NCBI RefSeq assembly: GCF_004762045.1
Contig: NZ_SJOM01000007.1
Location: 1,058,108-1,122,107 of the forward strand
DNA: 64,000 nucleotides
DNA from: Mycobacterium sp. DL99
GTDB lineage: Bacteria; Actinomycetota; Actinomycetes; Mycobacteriales; Mycobacteriaceae
Reading direction: 5' to 3'
The first letter of the stretch is position 1. Each line of letters starts with the position of its first letter. The translations under genes and the position numbers were made by a program. Positions 8,269 to 17,233 of the stretch are shown here, piece by piece. Below the pieces are notes generated by a model that had not been told where the DNA came from, searched no databases, and saw only the letters and a list, made by a program, of their open reading frames with translations.

Positions 8269-9708
8269 ATGTCGCAACCCGCAACCTCGAAGGAGCCACA
8301 GCTCAAGCGGGTGATGGGGCCCGGACTGTTATTACTGTTCGTAGTCGGCGACATCCTCGGCACGGGCGTCTATGCGCTGACCGGGCAAGTCGCCAAGGAG
8401 GTCGGCGGCGCCGCGTGGCTTCCGTTCCTTGCGGCGTTCCTGATCGCCACCATCACCGCGTTCAGCTACCTCGAACTGGTCACCAAGTACCCTCAGGCAG
8501 CCGGTGCTGCTCTGTACGCGCACAAGGCTTTTGGCGTCCAGTTCGTCACCTTCCTGGTGGCGTTTATTGTGATGTGTTCCGGAATCACCTCGGCCTCAAC
8601 GGCTTCGCGCTTCTTCGCGGCGAGCTTCTTCAAAGGCCTTGAGGTCAACTTCGACTACACCCCCAGTTGGGAGAAGCTCGGCATCATCGCGTTCGCATTG
8701 TTCTTCATGGCCATGATCGCCGTGGTGAACCTCCGTGGGGTCAGCGAAAGCGTCAAGCTCAACGTGTTTCTCACATTCGTCGAGATCACCGGCCTGCTTC
8801 TGGTGATCCTGGTCGGGCTGTGGGCCTTCACCGGTGGCAGCGCCGAAGTCGACTTCGGCCGGGTCGTCGCATTCGAGACTCCCGATGGCAAGAACGCGTT
8901 TCTCGCCGTCACCGCCGCCACGTCCCTGGCGTTCTTCGCGATGGTGGGCTTCGAAGACTCGGTCAACATGGCTGAGGAGACAAAGGATCCGGTACGGATC
9001 TTCCCCAAGGTGCTGCTGTCGGGTCTGGGTATCGCGGGACTGGTCTACGTACTCGTCTCGGTCATCGCGGTCGCGCTGGTGCCGGTGGGGACACTGGCCG
9101 CCAGCAAGTCCCCGTTGGTCGAGGTGGTTCACGCCGGTGCGCCCGGCCTGCCGATCGACAACATCCTGCCGTTCATCTCGATGTTCGCGGTGTCCAACAC
9201 CGCGTTGATCAACATGCTGATGGCCAGCCGCCTCATCTACGGGATGTCGCGCCAGCACGTGCTTCCTCCGGTGCTGGGTGTCGTGCATCCGCGGCGCCAC
9301 ACCCCTTGGGTGGCAATCACGTTCACGACATTGCTGGCGTTCTGCCTGATCTTCTACGTGTCGACCTTCGCCAGCGAGGACGCCATCGCGGTGCTGGGCG
9401 GTACCACGTCGCTGCTGTTGCTCGCGGTGTTCGCCATGGTCAACGTGGCGGTCCTGGTGCTGCGTCGCGATGTGCGAAAAGAGGGCGGGCACTTCAAGAC
9501 TCCGACTGCGCTACCCGTCATCGGATTCGTGGCCTCGCTCTATCTGGTGCTGCCCACCTCCGGACGACCGTCCGAGCAGTACATCCTGGCACTGGCACTC
9601 GTCGTCACCGGCATCGTCCTGTTCGGCATCACCATGCTGATCAACCGGCAACTCGGCATTCGTGGGGCAGGCATCACCGACCCGACCCACCTCGGCGACG
9701 CGCCCTAG
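8269..9708 (+). CDS. APC superfamily amino acid/polyamine permease
   Basis: A 479-residue inner-membrane transporter with about 12 hydrophobic segments. The first is GPGLLLLFVVGDILGTGVYA with the family GxGVY motif that shapes the substrate site. The pattern FFAMVGFEDSVNMAEETKDP is the conserved APC loop after helix 6. The spacing AAGGAGGGGGA before ATG 8269 is a strong ribosome binding site. It is preceded by a TetR regulator 10 bases upstream, probably its controller. The stop overlaps the convergent relZ stop by 4 bases. The substrate, an amino acid or amine, cannot be told from sequence. Confidence 0.88.
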   Translation: MSQPATSKEPQLKRVMGPGLLLLFVVGDILGTGVYALTGQVAKEVGGAAWLPFLAAFLIATITAFSYLELVTKYPQAAGAALYAHKAFGVQFVTFLVAFIVMCSGITSASTASRFFAASFFKGLEVNFDYTPSWEKLGIIAFALFFMAMIAVVNLRGVSESVKLNVFLTFVEITGLLLVILVGLWAFTGGSAEVDFGRVVAFETPDGKNAFLAVTAATSLAFFAMVGFEDSVNMAEETKDPVRIFPKVLLSGLGIAGLVYVLVSVIAVALVPVGTLAASKSPLVEVVHAGAPGLPIDNILPFISMFAVSNTALINMLMASRLIYGMSRQHVLPPVLGVVHPRRHTPWVAITFTTLLAFCLIFYVSTFASEDAIAVLGGTTSLLLLAVFAMVNVAVLVLRRDVRKEGGHFKTPTALPVIGFVASLYLVLPTSGRPSEQYILALALVVTGIVLFGITMLINRQLGIRGAGITDPTHLGDAP

Positions 9709-11435
9709 GAATCTTTACGCAGCTTTTCAATCCGGTTCTGCAGCAGAGCGATCCGGTGCGCGTTCCCATCCAGCTCGATGTAGCGGTCGTCGAAGACGGC
9801 CAACAACGCGTCGTCCAGGCGGCGGACCGCGCCCGGCGGGTAGCGGTAGTCCATCAGCCGGTTGATCTCGTCGGTGTCCACCGAATCCAGCACGCCCGTC
9901 AGCGCATCCAGCGAGGTGATGCCGAGCTCGAGCAACAACCCCGAGATCCAGCTGTAGTGGTCCGTGCGCGACCAGCCGGCATCGGGGAAGCGGTTGCCCA
10001 GGTAGGTGGCCAGCACCGGGGTGGCGATGCGCGCGTCCGAGGAAGACGCTGCGAACCCCGGGAAATCGGTCTCTTCCTCGGTCATGGTCAGCCGCAGCCG
10101 TTCCCGGATCTCGGTGAACTCGCGGTCGGCCAACTCCAGAAGCCCGGCCGCCAACGTGAACCGGCGGTCCAGTTCGCTGACGTGTTCGGCTGGGATCGAA
10201 CCCTTGTATCGCACGTCATGCTCGAACTCGGCCCACGCGTGCTGCAGCACGGTACGTACCTGGATGGACGCCGGATACTGCTCGCCTTCGACCCCGAACA
10301 GTAGATGCCGGCTCGCATACCCCCACCGGCCCTGACGGGCGGTCTGCAGACCCATGTCCTGGTCGTCGAGCAGCCGCATCTCCTCGGCCAGCAGGTTGGC
10401 CACCGCGTCGACATCCTCACGCAGATAGGTGATGACGCGCAGGCCCACCTGATCGGTGATCTCCACCAGCGGATCGGTGTACATCCGCGTGCCGTCGACC
10501 GCGCGCCGGTTGGCTTTCTCGGCGAACGAGTCGACGCTCTTGGTGCGGGCCGTGATGCTCAGGTAGTTGATGCCCGCCTCGTCGAGCAGCCCGGTCACCC
10601 GCTTGAGGTACTGGTCGGTGGCGGCCACCAGATCCGGGCGCCGGGCAGCGTATTCGGCCACAGCCGTCGAGGGTGCCTCCTCGCGGGCCGGTGCCGGGCG
10701 CGGTCGGGAGAGTCGATCAGCGGGCAGGGACGGCGTGACGATGTAGCCCGACGCGAAGTCGCCGTAGATCGTCACGTCCTCGGGCCGGTGATACCAATAC
10801 AGCGCGATGTAGGCGCAGAGCATGGCGTCGACGGGGTCCTCGTCACGGTCGAGCTGGCCCGGCCGGGTGGCCGCCTCGATCCGCTTGCGCAGTTCGACCC
10901 AGCTGACATTGCGGTTCGCCCGCAGCCTCGGCGTTGCCGTGTCGAGCTCCTCGATGCACGTCATCAACCTCAGCAGTTCGCGCTGACGGTCGCCGAACGC
11001 GCCGCGCTTGTACTTCAGCGTCTTGTCGAGCCCGAACAGGACGACGCTCGCCGGGTGCGGATAGACCTCGATCGCGCGACGGTTCGACAGCGACGACGGA
11101 TCCATGTCCAGGCCCAGCAACGACGCGATACGCGCCCCACGCGGATGCTTGAATTCGGGTCGCTCGGTGAACGCTGGGCGTGCCCCGGCGTCGAACCGCT
11201 GGAAGTCCCGGTTGAGATCCCGCTCGCACGGCCGGTGGCCCGTCGGGTTCTTCACGATGAGGGGCGCATCGATGGCGACCAGGCAGTCGCCGCTGACATA
11301 GGGCTCTATGGCCGCCGCGATGTCGTCGTCGTCCTGCGCCACGCCGACGTGTAGGACCCGCCCACCGGAGTCGATGGCAGCCACACCCGTCTGGTTCTTC
11401 TCGCCCCACGCGAGGTCGAGTCCGACGAAGTACAT
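9705..11435 (-). CDS. relZ: dual-domain RNase HII-like/(p)ppGpp synthetase (MS_RHII-RSD, RelZ type)
   Basis: A 576-residue fusion. Residues 1-240 are the DUF429 domain (MYFVGLDLAWGEKNQTGVA), which carries RNase HII activity in the M. smegmatis homologue MS_RHII-RSD/RelZ. Residues about 265-450 are a RelA/SpoT synthetase domain with ARTKSVDSF (R297, K299), ITDQVGLRV (D328, R333), GYASRHLL and IQVRTVLQHAWAEFEHDVRYK (Q392, E403, H406). No HD hydrolase domain is present. The C-terminal 120 residues are of unknown role. The reported role of the homologue is making alarmone while acting on RNA-DNA hybrids. It is divergent from purB, 50 bases away. M. tuberculosis appears to hold only a shorter gene here. 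Confidence 0.88.
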   Translation of the reverse strand: MYFVGLDLAWGEKNQTGVAAIDSGGRVLHVGVAQDDDDIAAAIEPYVSGDCLVAIDAPLIVKNPTGHRPCERDLNRDFQRFDAGARPAFTERPEFKHPRGARIASLLGLDMDPSSLSNRRAIEVYPHPASVVLFGLDKTLKYKRGAFGDRQRELLRLMTCIEELDTATPRLRANRNVSWVELRKRIEAATRPGQLDRDEDPVDAMLCAYIALYWYHRPEDVTIYGDFASGYIVTPSLPADRLSRPRPAPAREEAPSTAVAEYAARRPDLVAATDQYLKRVTGLLDEAGINYLSITARTKSVDSFAEKANRRAVDGTRMYTDPLVEITDQVGLRVITYLREDVDAVANLLAEEMRLLDDQDMGLQTARQGRWGYASRHLLFGVEGEQYPASIQVRTVLQHAWAEFEHDVRYKGSIPAEHVSELDRRFTLAAGLLELADREFTEIRERLRLTMTEEETDFPGFAASSSDARIATPVLATYLGNRFPDAGWSRTDHYSWISGLLLELGITSLDALTGVLDSVDTDEINRLMDYRYPPGAVRRLDDALLAVFDDRYIELDGNAHRIALLQNRIEKLRKDS

Positions 11436-11471
11436 CCGTCCACTGTCTCATTCGTCGTCCCGCCCGGGCCG

Positions 11472-11477
11472 TAAGCT
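11472..11477 (+). promoter_or_regulatory. -10 hexamer TAAGCT for purB
   Basis: TAAGCT ends 8 bases before GTG 11486, consistent with a leaderless purB transcript and with that start codon. Confidence 0.5.
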
Positions 11478-11485
11478 GTGTGTTC

Positions 11486-12904
11486 GTGACGATCCCGAAT
11501 GTTCTGGCCAACCGCTACGCCAGCGACGAAATGGTCGCGATCTGGTCGCCGGAGGCCAAGATCGTCGCCGAACGCCGACTCTGGCTCGCCGTGCTGCGTG
11601 CACAGGCCGAGCTGGGTGTCCCGGTGCCCGACGGCGTGATCGACGACTACGAGCGTGTCCTGGAGAACGTCGACCTCGCGTCCATCGCGGCGCGCGAGCG
11701 CGTCACCCGCCACGACGTCAAGGCGCGCATCGAAGAGTTCAACGCCCTGGCCGGCCACGAGCACGTTCACAAGGGCATGACCAGCCGCGACCTCACCGAG
11801 AACGTCGAGCAGCTGCAGATCCGCAGCTCCCTTGAGCTGGTGTTCGCCCACGGCGTCGCGGTGGTGGCCCGGCTGGCCGAACGCTCCGTCGTCTACCGCG
11901 ACGTGGTGATGGCCGGCCGGTCGCACAATGTGGCGGCCCAGGCCACCACGCTCGGCAAGCGGTTCGCCTCGGCTGCCGAGGAGACCCTGCTGGCGCTGAC
12001 CCGGCTGCGTGAGCTGATCGACCGCTACCCGCTACGCGGCATCAAGGGCCCGATGGGCACCGCCCAGGACATGCTCGACCTGTTCGACGGGGATACCTCC
12101 AAGCTCGCCGAGCTGGAGCGGCGGGTCGCCCAATTCCTGGGATTCACAGAGGTTTTCACCAGCGTCGGGCAGGTGTACCCGCGCTCGCTGGACCACGACG
12201 TGCTCTCGGCGCTGGTGCAGGTGGGTGCCGGGCCGTCCTCGCTGGCCCACACCATCCGGCTGATGGCCGGCCACGAGCTGGTGACCGAGGGCTTCGCGCC
12301 CGGTCAGGTCGGCTCGTCGGCGATGCCGCACAAGATGAACACCCGGTCGTGTGAGCGGGTCAACGGCCTGCAGGTGGTGCTGCGCGGCTACGCCTCGATG
12401 GCCGCCGAGCTGGCCGGTGCGCAGTGGAACGAGGGCGACGTGTTCTGCTCGGTGGTGCGTCGCGTCGCGCTGCCCGACGGGTTCTTCGCCGTCGACGGGC
12501 AGACCGAGACCTTCCTGACCGTGCTCGACGAATTCGGCGCCTACCCCGCAGTGATCCAGCGTGAGCTGGACCGGTACCTGCCGTTCCTGGCCACCACGCG
12601 CATCCTGATCGCCGCGGTGCGCGCCGGCGTGGGCCGCGAAACCGCGCACGAGGTGATCAAGGAACACGCCGTTGCCGTCGCACTGGACATGCGTGAGCGC
12701 GGTCTGGAGCCCGACCTGCTGGACCGGCTGGCCGCCGACCCGCGGCTGCCGCTGGACCGGGCGGCCCTGGAAGCCGCACTGGCCGACAAGCAGGCCTTCA
12801 CCGGGGCCGCCGGAGCCCAGGTCGACGGGGTCGTCGCCGCCGTCGACGAGTTGGTCAGTCGCTACCCCGAAGCCGCCAAGTACACCTCGGGCGCCATCTT
12901 GTGA
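11486..12904 (+). CDS. purB: adenylosuccinate lyase
   Basis: A 472-residue lyase of the fumarase/aspartase superfamily. It acts twice in purine synthesis, cleaving SAICAR to AICAR and adenylosuccinate to AMP, with release of fumarate. The start [22 protein letters not shown] is typical of the family. [17 protein letters not shown] holds a general acid/base region, and [18 protein letters not shown] is the superfamily signature loop with the catalytic serine. GTG 11486 follows a -10 hexamer. The stop overlaps the CYP126 start (GTGA at 12901), so the P450 is translationally coupled to purB. Confidence 0.96.
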   Translation: MTIPNVLANRYASDEMVAIWSPEAKIVAERRLWLAVLRAQAELGVPVPDGVIDDYERVLENVDLASIAARERVTRHDVKARIEEFNALAGHEHVHKGMTSRDLTENVEQLQIRSSLELVFAHGVAVVARLAERSVVYRDVVMAGRSHNVAAQATTLGKRFASAAEETLLALTRLRELIDRYPLRGIKGPMGTAQDMLDLFDGDTSKLAELERRVAQFLGFTEVFTSVGQVYPRSLDHDVLSALVQVGAGPSSLAHTIRLMAGHELVTEGFAPGQVGSSAMPHKMNTRSCERVNGLQVVLRGYASMAAELAGAQWNEGDVFCSVVRRVALPDGFFAVDGQTETFLTVLDEFGAYPAVIQRELDRYLPFLATTRILIAAVRAGVGRETAHEVIKEHAVAVALDMRERGLEPDLLDRLAADPRLPLDRAALEAALADKQAFTGAAGAQVDGVVAAVDELVSRYPEAAKYTSGAIL

Positions 12905-14112
12905 GCTTGGCGGCCGATCTCACCGACCTGGACAACTTCGCTGCCGGCTTCCCTCACGAGTTGTTCGCCGCACATCGCCGCGAAGCCCCGGTGTACTGGC
13001 ACGAGCCCACCGAACACACGCCGGACGGCGAAGGCTTCTGGTCGGTGGCCACCCACGCCGAAACCCTTGCGGTGCTGCGCGATGCGGAGACCTACTCCTC
13101 GGTGACCGGCGGCGCCCGGCCGTACGGCGGCACGCTGCTGCAGGACCTGGCCATCTCCGGGCAGGTGCTCAACATGATGGACGACCCGCGGCATTCCGAG
13201 ATCCGCCGGCTGGTCAGCTCCGGGCTCACCCCACGGATGATCCGGCGGGTCGAAGACGATCTGCGGGCCCGCACGCGCCGGTTGCTCGACGACGTGGTGC
13301 CGGGCGAACCACTGGACTTCCTGGTCGACGTGGCCGCCGAACTACCCATGCAGATGATCTGCATACTGCTGGGAGTGCCTGAATCCGAACGGCATTGGCT
13401 GTTCCATGCGATCGAGCCGCAATTCGACTTCGGCGGCTCGCGTACCGCGGCCATGGCGCAGATGTCGGCGGAGGAGGCCGGCTCACGGATGTACACCTAT
13501 GGGCAGGAACTCATCGCCGCCAAGCGTGCCGATCCCACCGACGACATGCTGTCGGTGGTGGCCAACGCAACGGACGCCGCGTTGAGCGACCTGGAGTTGT
13601 ACCTGTTCTTCAGCCTCCTGTTCAGCGCCGGCGCTGAGACCACCCGTAACTCCGTGGCGGGTGGGCTGCTGGCGCTGATCGAAAACCCTTCGCAGATGGC
13701 GTTGTTGCGTGAGGATCTCGCGGAACTGCCCACCGCGATCGAGGAGATGGTGCGTTGGACCTCGCCGTCGCCGTCCAAACGCCGTACCGCGACCCGAGCC
13801 GTGTCGCTGGGCGGCTGCGACATCGAAGCCGGGCAGAAGGTGCAGGTCTGGGAAGGGTCGGCGAACCGGGATTCACTGGTGTTCTCCGCTCCCGACACCT
13901 TCGACATCACACGTAAGCCCAACCCGCACTTGGGCTTCGGCTACGGTATCCACTACTGCCTCGGCGCCAACCTGGCCCGGCTGGAGCTTCGCGTCCTGTT
14001 CGAAGAGCTGCTTGGGCGGTTCTCATCGGCTCGTCTGGTCAAGCCCGTCGAGTGGACCCGCAGCAACCGACACACCGGCATCCGACATCTGGTGGTGGAG
14101 CTCGGGGTGTGA
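12901..14112 (+). CDS. cytochrome P450, CYP126-like
   Basis: A 403-residue soluble P450. AGAETTRNS is the I-helix oxygen-activation motif, EEMVRW the ExxR helix, and [10 protein letters not shown] the heme loop with Cys353. The position directly after purB with a 4-base overlap is that of M. tuberculosis CYP126 (Rv0778), and the sequence fits that family as I recall it. The natural substrate of CYP126 is not established. The coupling to purB hints at coordinated expression and does not prove a role in purine metabolism. No ferredoxin gene is adjacent. A short inverted repeat (CCCGAGG/CCTCGGG, 14115-14142) follows the stop. Confidence 0.88.
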   Translation: MSLAADLTDLDNFAAGFPHELFAAHRREAPVYWHEPTEHTPDGEGFWSVATHAETLAVLRDAETYSSVTGGARPYGGTLLQDLAISGQVLNMMDDPRHSEIRRLVSSGLTPRMIRRVEDDLRARTRRLLDDVVPGEPLDFLVDVAAELPMQMICILLGVPESERHWLFHAIEPQFDFGGSRTAAMAQMSAEEAGSRMYTYGQELIAAKRADPTDDMLSVVANATDAALSDLELYLFFSLLFSAGAETTRNSVAGGLLALIENPSQMALLREDLAELPTAIEEMVRWTSPSPSKRRTATRAVSLGGCDIEAGQKVQVWEGSANRDSLVFSAPDTFDITRKPNPHLGFGYGIHYCLGANLARLELRVLFEELLGRFSSARLVKPVEWTRSNRHTGIRHLVVELGV

Positions 14113-14114
14113 AA

Positions 14115-14142
14115 CCCGAGGCATCGTTCGCCTAACCTCGGG
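14115..14142 (+). terminator. weak hairpin after CYP126
   Basis: CCCGAGG at 14115-14121 pairs with CCTCGGG at 14136-14142 with a 14-base loop. It follows the P450 stop but overlaps the -10 hexamer (TAACCT, 14133-14138) of the next gene. It may be a terminator, a regulatory structure or chance. Confidence 0.3.
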
Positions 14143-14144
14143 GC

Positions 14145-14744
14145 ATGGACTCAGGCCCGAATGACCATCTCCGAGTCTCAGACGCCGAGCGCACGACAGT
14201 GGGACAACTGCTCGAACGCGCGGTAGCCGAGGGCATGATCACACTCGACGAGTTCGGCGAGCGCTACGACGCCGCGCTGGCGGCACGCACTCGAGGCGAG
14301 TTGGGCGCGGTGGTGGCTGACCTTCCGATCGCGTCGCCCCCGGCGGTCCCGGCGTCGCACCTGCCCGCGGCGGCGCCAGAGGAACTGCGCGGCTGGATGT
14401 CCTCGATCGTGCGGCGCGGGCAGTGGACGGTGCCGCGCGTCCTGCATGTGAAAAGCCGGCTGTGCAGTACCACTCTCGACTTCACCTCGGCGGTGCTGCC
14501 CGGACCCGTGGTGGAGATCGTCGTCGACGATTACTGCAGCACGACGGAGCTCATCGTGCCCGCCTCGGCCACCGCCGACGTCAACGGCGTCAACGCCATC
14601 GCCGGCAGCGCCACGGTCAGAGTGCGCACCAGCCCGCCGTCGGATCAGCTGCACCTCGTCGTGCGCGGTCGCGTGCGGATGGGTTCGGTCACCGTGCGGC
14701 ACTCGTTCGGAAGCTGGCTGCGGCGCCTGAGCGGCACTCCATAG
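14145..14744 (+). CDS. DUF1707 domain protein
   Basis: A 199-residue cytoplasmic or membrane-associated protein with an N-terminal DUF1707 domain (residues 8-60). It has the characteristic LRVSDAERTTVGQLLERAVAEG, then LDEFGERYDAAL and ARTRGELGAVVADLP. The C-terminal half is predicted beta-rich (VVEIVVDDYCSTTELIVP) like the bactofilin/DUF2154-like tail seen in such proteins. TAACCT ends 6 bases before ATG 14145, suggesting a leaderless message. The last 56 bases overlap the 3' end of the DUF559 gene on the other strand. The function of the family is unknown. Confidence 0.75.
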   Translation: MDSGPNDHLRVSDAERTTVGQLLERAVAEGMITLDEFGERYDAALAARTRGELGAVVADLPIASPPAVPASHLPAAAPEELRGWMSSIVRRGQWTVPRVLHVKSRLCSTTLDFTSAVLPGPVVEIVVDDYCSTTELIVPASATADVNGVNAIAGSATVRVRTSPPSDQLHLVVRGRVRMGSVTVRHSFGSWLRRLSGTP

Positions 14745-15588
14745 CGAAACGAATTTCGGCGATCACGCGCTGCGGAAACTCGGTCAAATCCAGCCAGGTG
14801 AATCGCAGCACCTGCCAGCCCATCAGCGCGATCTCGTTCTGCTTGACGCGGTCTTTCTGGAAATCCTCCTGATCGCTGTGGAACGCCCAACCATCGGTTT
14901 CGATCGCGACCTTGTGGGCGGGAAAGGCCACGTCGATCACGTATCGGCTCAGGCGGTAGTTGGCCTTCCACCCGGTGATACGGGCTTCTCTGAGCAGCTT
15001 GATCAGCAGCCGTTCGGCTTCCGAGCGGGCGCCGTCGGACGCGGCGATCAGCAACCTGCGGGCAGCGGGCGAGCCGTGTCGGCCCTTGTTGCGCAGATGC
15101 GCTCTCCAGAGGTCGCGCAGTTCGGTGTGGCGCTGCAGCGCGCTGTCCATGAGTTTGGCGCCGCCACCTCGCCGGGCAGCGGCCTCCACGACCGTCAGCG
15201 GCAGCGCGGTGACCCGCAGCCCGCGGCGTTCCACGATGTCGGCGGGATCGAGATCGCGGCGGCGCAGCTTGGTACCAGGGTGCCCGCGCAGGCGACTGGC
15301 ACGCGGCGTGGTCGCTTCGACGGTCTCCGGCGGGTACTTGGTGATCCCGTGCCACCATGCGGCGGCCAACCCGGTTGCGACTGCGTTCAGGCCGTACGAC
15401 CACACACCCACCCGGACGCGGGCGCTGTCGTTGAACGGCCTGTCATCGACGAAGTACACACCGCGGGCACAGCGGATCCAACGGCCCGTCTTCACCCGGA
15501 AGTCGACCATGTCCTGGGTGAGCCCTGCCAGTTTGGCCTGGGCCAGGGTGATGACGCCGTCATGGTCACGCAGATAGTCCTCAAGCAC
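14689..15588 (-). CDS. DUF559 (Vsr-like endonuclease fold) protein with AbiEi-like N-terminal domain
   Basis: A 299-residue protein starting at GTG 15588. A TTG at 15648 would extend it by 20 residues. Residues 1-50 (LEDYLRDHDGVITLAQAKLAG) look like the winged-helix of AbiEi-type antitoxins. The C-terminal 90 residues are a DUF559 domain with the restriction-endonuclease-like pattern DVAF..., KVAIETDGWAFH, DRVKQNEIALMGWQVLRFTW. The acidic residues of DVAF and ETDG would be the metal-binding site. Such proteins are common in mycobacteria with no proven function. A 14-base perfect inverted repeat lies 42 bases upstream and could be a binding site. The 3' end overlaps the DUF1707 gene by 56 bases. 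Confidence 0.75.
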   Translation of the reverse strand: MLEDYLRDHDGVITLAQAKLAGLTQDMVDFRVKTGRWIRCARGVYFVDDRPFNDSARVRVGVWSYGLNAVATGLAAAWWHGITKYPPETVEATTPRASRLRGHPGTKLRRRDLDPADIVERRGLRVTALPLTVVEAAARRGGGAKLMDSALQRHTELRDLWRAHLRNKGRHGSPAARRLLIAASDGARSEAERLLIKLLREARITGWKANYRLSRYVIDVAFPAHKVAIETDGWAFHSDQEDFQKDRVKQNEIALMGWQVLRFTWLDLTEFPQRVIAEIRFAMECRSGAAASFRTSAAR

Positions 15589-15629
15589 GGAGTTTGGACG
15601 GAGTTGCCCGGCCAACTGGTTCCCACCCC

Positions 15630-15682
15630 GCGATTTGTGGAGTTTCAACCGTGCGCGTGACGGCTAAGACTCCACAAATCGC
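15630..15682. repeat. 14-base perfect inverted repeat between two minus-strand genes
   Basis: GCGATTTGTGGAGT at 15630-15643 and ACTCCACAAATCGC at 15669-15682 are perfect reverse complements separated by 25 bases. The element sits just after the stop of the membrane-protein gene (15692) and before the DUF559 gene (15588). It could end the first transcript or be a recognition site of the DUF559/AbiEi-like protein. Confidence 0.7.
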
Positions 15683-15691
15683 TCGGGAAAA

Positions 15692-16315
15692 TTACTCGAT
15701 GCGGCGCAGGCGCATGCCGGCGGAACGCAGTTCCAGGGCGGCCAGGCCGCGAATCGCGCGCTGATCTTGACTGCGCCAGGCGCCGACGGGGTCGTCGGAC
15801 ACCGCCGTCAGCTTGGCCAGCGGCCGGTTGGCCAGCGCCCGCAGCGCCAGCAGCTGTTCTCCGGCGGCGGTCGAGGCCAGGGTGATCGCGGTCCACTTGC
15901 GCCGGAAGAACCGCACCCGCAGGTACAGCCAGGGCATCGCCACGAACAGGATCGGCGCGGCGGCTACCGCCAGGGCCAGCACCCAGGCCAGCCAGCTCGC
16001 CGTGCTGTCCAGGTTGGCGCCCGCACCGGCGATGTCGAGGGCCGCCTCACTGGCGGCGCGCAGCGGCTTGCTCAGCGTGTCACCGATCAGGGGAACGCTG
16101 TCGGTGCTGTCACCGGCGGAGCCCAGGTTGTCAGCAACACCGTTGGCGCCGCTCTGGACCTGCCTGCCGACCTCGGCGATGGTCGACACCGCCGAATGCA
16201 CGGCCAACCCGACCAATATCCACACCGCGGTCCAAGTGATCACGGCCACGTCGCTGAACAACTGTGCCAACAAGCGGCCGGGTCTGCTGGCATAGGGCAG
16301 GTACCGCGATCTCAT
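15692..16315 (-). CDS. membrane protein with two transmembrane segments (Rv0779c-like)
   Basis: A 207-residue protein starting at ATG 16315. A longer frame upstream overlaps purC and was not used. Two hydrophobic segments are visible, about residues 14-38 (LAQLFSDVAVITWTAVWILV) and 106-134 (WLAWVLALAVAAAPILFVAMPW). An extracytoplasmic loop rich in Ser, Gly and Asp lies between them. The cytoplasmic tail is basic and helical. It is divergent from purC with only 30 bases between starts. M. tuberculosis Rv0779c occupies the same place. I know of no function. Confidence 0.75.
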   Translation of the reverse strand: MRSRYLPYASRPGRLLAQLFSDVAVITWTAVWILVGLAVHSAVSTIAEVGRQVQSGANGVADNLGSAGDSTDSVPLIGDTLSKPLRAASEAALDIAGAGANLDSTASWLAWVLALAVAAAPILFVAMPWLYLRVRFFRRKWTAITLASTAAGEQLLALRALANRPLAKLTAVSDDPVGAWRSQDQRAIRGLAALELRSAGMRLRRIE

Positions 16316-16333
16316 GAGACCGATCCCAACACA

Positions 16334-16339
16334 TAGGCT
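16334..16339 (+). promoter_or_regulatory. -10 hexamer TAGGCT for purC
   Basis: TAGGCT ends 6 bases before ATG 16346, the leaderless arrangement. It lies within the 30-base gap to the divergent membrane-protein gene. Confidence 0.5.
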
Positions 16340-16345
16340 GGCCCA

Positions 16346-17233
16346 ATGCGTCCTGCTCTGTCCGACTACCAGCACCTGGCCAGCGGCAAAGTCCGCGAGT
16401 TGTACCGCATCGACGACGAGCACCTGCTGTTCGTGGCGACCGACCGCATCTCGGCCTACGACTACGTCCTGGACTCACAGATCCCGGACAAGGGCCGGAT
16501 CCTGACGGCGATGAGCGTGTTCTTCTTCGACCTGATCAGCGCGCCCAACCACTTGGCCGGACCTCCCGACGACGAGCGCATTCCCACCGAGGTGCTGGGC
16601 CGCGCGCTGGTGGTGAAGCAACTGAAGATGCTGCCGGTGGAGTGCGTGGCCCGCGGCTACCTGACCGGTTCCGGACTGCTCGACTACCAGGCGTCGGGTT
16701 CGGTGTGCGGCATCCCGCTGCCGCCGGGTCTCGGCGAGGCGAGCAAGTTCGACGAACCGCTGTTCACCCCCGCCACCAAGGCCGATATCGGCGAGCACGA
16801 CGAGAACATCTCGTACAACACGGTGATCGACCTGGTCGGGCCGGTGCTGGCCAGCCAGTTGAAGGAACGCACGCTGCAGACCTACATACAAGGCGCGGAC
16901 CACGCGTTGACCAAGGGCATCATCATCGCCGACACCAAGTTCGAGTTCGGTGTCGACGGGCACGGGAACGTGGTGCTGGCCGATGAGGTGTTCACCCCGG
17001 ATTCGTCCCGGTACTGGCGCGCCGAGACGTATCAGCAGGGAGTGGTGCAGGACAGCTTCGACAAGCAGTTCGTCCGCAATTGGCTGACCGGGCCGGACTC
17101 GGGCTGGGACCGGCACAGCGACACCCCACCGCCGCCCTTGCCTGAGGAGATTGTGGCGGCCACCCGGGACCGGTACATCGAGGCGTACGAACGGATCTCG
17201 GGTCTGCGGTTCGACGATTGGATCGGCGCATGA
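16346..17233 (+). CDS. purC: SAICAR synthetase
   Basis: A 295-residue phosphoribosylaminoimidazole-succinocarboxamide synthase, joining aspartate to CAIR with ATP. The N-terminus [22 protein letters not shown] carries the KVRELY ATP loop. [15 protein letters not shown] and ADTKFEFG with [15 protein letters not shown] are the family signatures for substrate and metal binding. The length is usual for the bacterial long form. The stop overlaps the start of ptrB (ATGA at 17230), so the peptidase is translationally coupled. Confidence 0.97.
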   Translation: MRPALSDYQHLASGKVRELYRIDDEHLLFVATDRISAYDYVLDSQIPDKGRILTAMSVFFFDLISAPNHLAGPPDDERIPTEVLGRALVVKQLKMLPVECVARGYLTGSGLLDYQASGSVCGIPLPPGLGEASKFDEPLFTPATKADIGEHDENISYNTVIDLVGPVLASQLKERTLQTYIQGADHALTKGIIIADTKFEFGVDGHGNVVLADEVFTPDSSRYWRAETYQQGVVQDSFDKQFVRNWLTGPDSGWDRHSDTPPPPLPEEIVAATRDRYIEAYERISGLRFDDWIGA

